Assembly (NCBI GenBank): GCA_025353235.1 | Contig: JANXQZ010000908.1 | Location: 1 to 9,128, forward strand | Direction of reading: 5' to 3' | Length of the DNA: 9,128 nt | DNA from: Bryobacterales bacterium | GTDB taxonomy: Bacteria > Acidobacteriota > Terriglobia > Bryobacterales > Bryobacteraceae | In this document: piece by piece, positions 6,356 through 9,128 of the stretch | How the letters are laid out: every line of letters begins with the position of its first letter | Position numbering within the stretch: position 1 is the first letter of the stretch | The notes under the pieces: model-generated | What the model was told of the DNA's origin: nothing | Databases searched by the model: none | Seen by the model: only the letters and a program-made list of their open reading frames with translations | Program-made: the position numbers and the translations under genes

Positions 6356-7248
6356 TGCGAGTAGTCCTGTTGCTGCTGGCTGCTCTCAGCCTGTCAGCGC
6401 AGAATTACATCGGAAGCAACGCGTGCAAAGTCTGCCATGCCGATGTTTGGAAAAATTTCTACAAGAACCCGCACTTCAAGAGCATCGCATCCGGCAAAGA
6501 AGAACCCAAGAACACCGGCTGCGAAAGCTGCCACGGACCCGGCCAAGCTCATGCCAAGTTACCCAGCAAGAGCACCATCGTGGCCTTTTCGGAACTGAAG
6601 TCCAAGCAGGTGCTGGACGCTTGCCTCCGCTGTCACAACGAGGCTCTATCGCGCGCCAATATCCGTCGCTCGTCGCACACGCTCAACGACGTTGTCTGTT
6701 CCAACTGTCACTCCATCCACAAATCTCCCGTTCCGAAATTCCTGCTCGCTCGCAACCAGACCGACCTCTGCTACACCTGTCATCAAAACGTTCGCTCGCA
6801 GTTCTCCATGCCCTTCAAACATCGCGTGAACGAGGGCTTCATGTCGTGCACCGATTGCCATAACCCGCACGGCGGCTTCGCCCCGACTTGGCGCATGGCG
6901 TCTCGTCCCCGCATGGTGGATCAAGCCCTCGCTAACGAAGAGCCCTGCCTGAAGTGCCACTCCGAGAAACGCGGCCCGTTCGTGTTTGAGCATGCGACAG
7001 TCCGGGTGGATGGATGCGAGGGCTGCCATCAGCCGCACGGCTCTATGAACTCCAGGCTGCTGCGCCGCCCGGTGGTGTTTACGCTCTGCCTGGAGTGCCA
7101 CAACGGAGCAGGCAATTTCGGACGACAGGGAGCAGGCGTGGCCACGCAGACCCCCACCCACAATATGGCCGACCCGCGCTACCAGAACTGCACCACCTGC
7201 CACGTGCGCATCCACGGGTCGAACTCGGATCCGTTCTTCTTCAGATGA
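6355..7248 (+). CDS. Periplasmic decaheme c-type cytochrome, MtrA/DmsE-like
   Basis: This 297-residue protein has a signal peptide (MRVVLLLLAALSLSAQ) and no membrane anchor or lipobox. It has exactly ten CxxCH sites, with first Cys at 24, 56, 90, 115, 139, 165, 198, 221, 245 and 279. It also has exactly ten further His residues (40, 66, 108, 122, 156, 172, 213, 228, 269, 287), enough to give every heme two His ligands. CTDCHNPHGG, CEGCHQPHGS and the end CTTCHVRIHGSNSDPF are hallmarks of the DmsE/MtrA family, the heme wire that sits inside an outer-membrane barrel. The start at 6355 overlaps the cytochrome b stop by one base (TGATG) and places the signal peptide at the N-terminus; AAGG lies about ten bases upstream. 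An upstream in-frame ATG at 6232 lies inside the previous gene and is unlikely. The protein should carry electrons between the cytochrome bc tail and the barrel encoded next. Confidence 0.93.
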   Translation: MRVVLLLLAALSLSAQNYIGSNACKVCHADVWKNFYKNPHFKSIASGKEEPKNTGCESCHGPGQAHAKLPSKSTIVAFSELKSKQVLDACLRCHNEALSRANIRRSSHTLNDVVCSNCHSIHKSPVPKFLLARNQTDLCYTCHQNVRSQFSMPFKHRVNEGFMSCTDCHNPHGGFAPTWRMASRPRMVDQALANEEPCLKCHSEKRGPFVFEHATVRVDGCEGCHQPHGSMNSRLLRRPVVFTLCLECHNGAGNFGRQGAGVATQTPTHNMADPRYQNCTTCHVRIHGSNSDPFFFR

Positions 7249-9128
7249 GCCGACGCATGAGATACGCAATCTTCTTATTCAGCGTCACGGCCCTGGCCCA
7301 GTCCGAATACAATATCGTCGATTCATTCGAAACCGGCTACCGCTTCGCCACGGTGGGCGGCAACCGCGAGCAGTATCGCAGCAATGTGAACTACGGCAAT
7401 GGCATTCGTTTGTTGAACAGCTATTTCACGATGAACTCGAAGGATGGACATGGCAAGTTCTTTGACGAGATCGTCCTCACCACGCAAGGCCTCGGGAACG
7501 ACCCGTACGAGGCGGCAACCCTCCGCATCCAAAAGAATCGCCTATATCGCTACGATCTGCTCTGGCGAGAGAATGCTTACGTCAATCCGGGGCTGACTAC
7601 CGGCAACGCAGCCGGTCAGCACCTGCTGGATACGAATTACCAGTTACAAGACCACGACTTCATCTTGTTCCCTCAGTCGAAGCTCAAATTCTTCCTGGGC
7701 TATACCCACGGTGCCCAAAACGGAGCGGGCATCTCCACCGTTCAACTTTTCGATTCCAGGGGCGCTGAGTTCCCGCTATTCGCGAACATCAAGCGATCCA
7801 GGAACGAGTACCGCGTCGGCAATGAATTTCAGCTTTGGGGCATCCGTGTGAATTGGGTGCGCGGCTGGGAAGACTTCAAAGAAGACACCCCTTTCTCGCG
7901 CGGCAACTTTGCAAATAATCTGTTCTCCTCCACCACTCTTACCAGCTTCCAGCGTTCCGAGCCGTACCACGGCACCAGTCCTTACTGGCGCGTGGCCATG
8001 TTCGCGGACCGCAAATGGGTCAGCGCGAACGGACGCTTCACGTATACCGGAGGGCAGCGCGCCTTCGTGCTCGACGAGACCGCGATCGGCACCGCTGGCC
8101 GGATCGGCTCATTGGATCGGCAGGTGATCACCGCCGGCAATGCGCGCCGACCCGTCGCGACCGGCAACGCCACACTCAGTTTCTTCCCCGCTTCCAAACT
8201 CACAATCGTGAACCAAACGTCGGTTTACAACGTGCGGACCGAGGGCAATTCCGCCTACCTTCAATTCGACAATGCCACCCAAAGCAGCAACCTGCTTTAC
8301 TTCCAGTCGCTCGGGATTCGCACGATCGCGAACGAGACCGACCTGAACTACCAAGCTCTTCCGTGGCTCGGAGTCTACACTGGCTATCACTATTCCAATC
8401 GCCGCATTAGCTCGGTAGAACAATTTGCGCTTCCCTCCAATCCTCCCGACGTCACCCCTTACCAGCAAACGAATCAGCTTCACTCCGGCATCGCAGGTTT
8501 CAAGCTTCGACCGATCAAGCCCTTGACTCTTACGTTCGATGCCGAGGTGGGCCGCGCGGATCGGCCCTTCACGCAAGTGGCTGAACGGAATTATCATGCT
8601 CTCGGTGCCAGGCTCCGATACAAGTGGAAGACGCTTCAGGTATCCGCCTACACCAAGGCGAATTACAACATCAACTCGGTTTCGCTTTCCAGTTACAGCT
8701 CGCGAGCTCGCACCTATGCAGCCGACGTCTCCTGGTCTCCCATGGAGCGCCTGTCATTCGATGCCGGGTATTCCAAGCTGCACCTTTACACCGAAGGCGG
8801 CATCGATTATTTTGCCAACTTCAATGAGGTGCAGGGCGAACGCTCGCTGTACTTCAGCAACATTCACTCGGTGAACATTGGGGCGCGTGTGGTTCTCACC
8901 AAGCGGGCCGACCTCTACGTAGGATATAACCGCGTACAAGATACGGGCGACGGTCGGAGCAATCCGTTCGGAGCTGGCATTGGATCCACCCTGCCCGCGT
9001 TTCAAGCCGCCCAGACCTTCCCGCTCTCGTTCCAATCGCCTCTCGCTCGCGTCTCTCTTAAGATCACTGAGAAAATTCGCTGGAATGCCACTTATCGAGA
9101 TTCAAAACATATTCCACATAATCAATAT
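7245..9128 (+). CDS. Outer-membrane beta-barrel, MtrB/PioB-like (3' end cut by window)
   Basis: An open frame of 628 codons runs without a stop to the last base. The start ATG overlaps the decaheme stop (ATGA); a second in-frame ATG at 7257 is equally possible. A signal peptide (RYAIFLFSVTALAQ) is followed by a long sequence of alternating polar and aromatic/hydrophobic stretches, such as RLYRYDLLWRENAYV, FFLGYTHG, WLGVYTGYHYSN and ADLYVGYNRVQD. It has no Cys and many Tyr/Asn/Ser, as expected for a large barrel. Together with its position right after a ten-heme cytochrome, this fits the MtrB/PioB group of porins that sheath an MtrA-like cytochrome. It lacks the N-terminal CxxC described for Shewanella MtrB. 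Family MtrB proteins are around 700 residues, so only the last strands are probably missing. The assignment rests on context and barrel pattern more than on a signature motif. Confidence 0.75.
   Translation, partial: MSRRMRYAIFLFSVTALAQSEYNIVDSFETGYRFATVGGNREQYRSNVNYGNGIRLLNSYFTMNSKDGHGKFFDEIVLTTQGLGNDPYEAATLRIQKNRLYRYDLLWRENAYVNPGLTTGNAAGQHLLDTNYQLQDHDFILFPQSKLKFFLGYTHGAQNGAGISTVQLFDSRGAEFPLFANIKRSRNEYRVGNEFQLWGIRVNWVRGWEDFKEDTPFSRGNFANNLFSSTTLTSFQRSEPYHGTSPYWRVAMFADRKWVSANGRFTYTGGQRAFVLDETAIGTAGRIGSLDRQVITAGNARRPVATGNATLSFFPASKLTIVNQTSVYNVRTEGNSAYLQFDNATQSSNLLYFQSLGIRTIANETDLNYQALPWLGVYTGYHYSNRRISSVEQFALPSNPPDVTPYQQTNQLHSGIAGFKLRPIKPLTLTFDAEVGRADRPFTQVAERNYHALGARLRYKWKTLQVSAYTKANYNINSVSLSSYSSRARTYAADVSWSPMERLSFDAGYSKLHLYTEGGIDYFANFNEVQGERSLYFSNIHSVNIGARVVLTKRADLYVGYNRVQDTGDGRSNPFGAGIGSTLPAFQAAQTFPLSFQSPLARVSLKITEKIRWNATYRDSKHIPHNQY

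Noticed and set aside
6189..6863. 224-codon + strand open frame overlapping the cytochrome b end and the decaheme gene
   Set aside because: It is out of frame with both genes, low-complexity and Ser/Arg/Pro rich; the other frame encodes ten heme motifs.
1..9128. tRNA or rRNA genes, CRISPR arrays, insertion sequences or transposase genes
   Set aside because: No spaced direct repeats, transposase motifs, terminal inverted repeats or RNA-gene patterns were seen on either strand.

Overview
The window looks like a piece of a GC-rich acidobacterial chromosome, most likely from the Solibacter/Bryobacter side of Acidobacteriota. This placement is an inference from protein style, not from a marker gene. 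It rests on a TPR protein with an N-terminal carboxypeptidase-regulatory-like domain, short secretory signals ending in 'SAQ/FAQ/LAQ', a soil-type subclass B3 metallo-beta-lactamase, and a porin-cytochrome gene pair of a kind known from Solibacter.

Left part (1-4142). A short leader with a perfect TATAAT precedes a secreted TPR protein (119-1357). After 73 bases comes a cytosolic PAS-PAS-kinase-receiver protein (1431-3344) whose kinase core has lost its phospho-accepting His and the N-box Asn, so it is probably a pseudokinase. Its end overlaps by 18 bases the end of an oppositely oriented, exported B3-type metallo-beta-lactamase-fold hydrolase (complement of 3327-4142).

Right part (4262-9128, cut by the window end). 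After a 119-base divergent intergenic region, four tightly packed genes run on the + strand: a Rieske iron-sulfur protein, a cytochrome b fused to a two-heme cytochrome c tail, a ten-heme MtrA/DmsE-like periplasmic cytochrome, and a large outer-membrane beta-barrel of MtrB/PioB type that is still open at base 9128. Junctions are 12 bases, a 1-base overlap and a 4-base ATGA overlap.

The four genes read as one electron wire: quinol pool - cytochrome b and Rieske centre - covalently attached periplasmic c hemes - ten-heme wire - outer-membrane sheath - cell surface. Joining a Rieske/cytochrome b complex to a porin-cytochrome conduit in a single operon is the most interesting point. It could send electrons out to minerals or other extracellular acceptors, or bring them in from an extracellular donor such as Fe(II). 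The sequence alone does not settle the direction. No RNA genes, insertion sequences or CRISPR arrays were seen.
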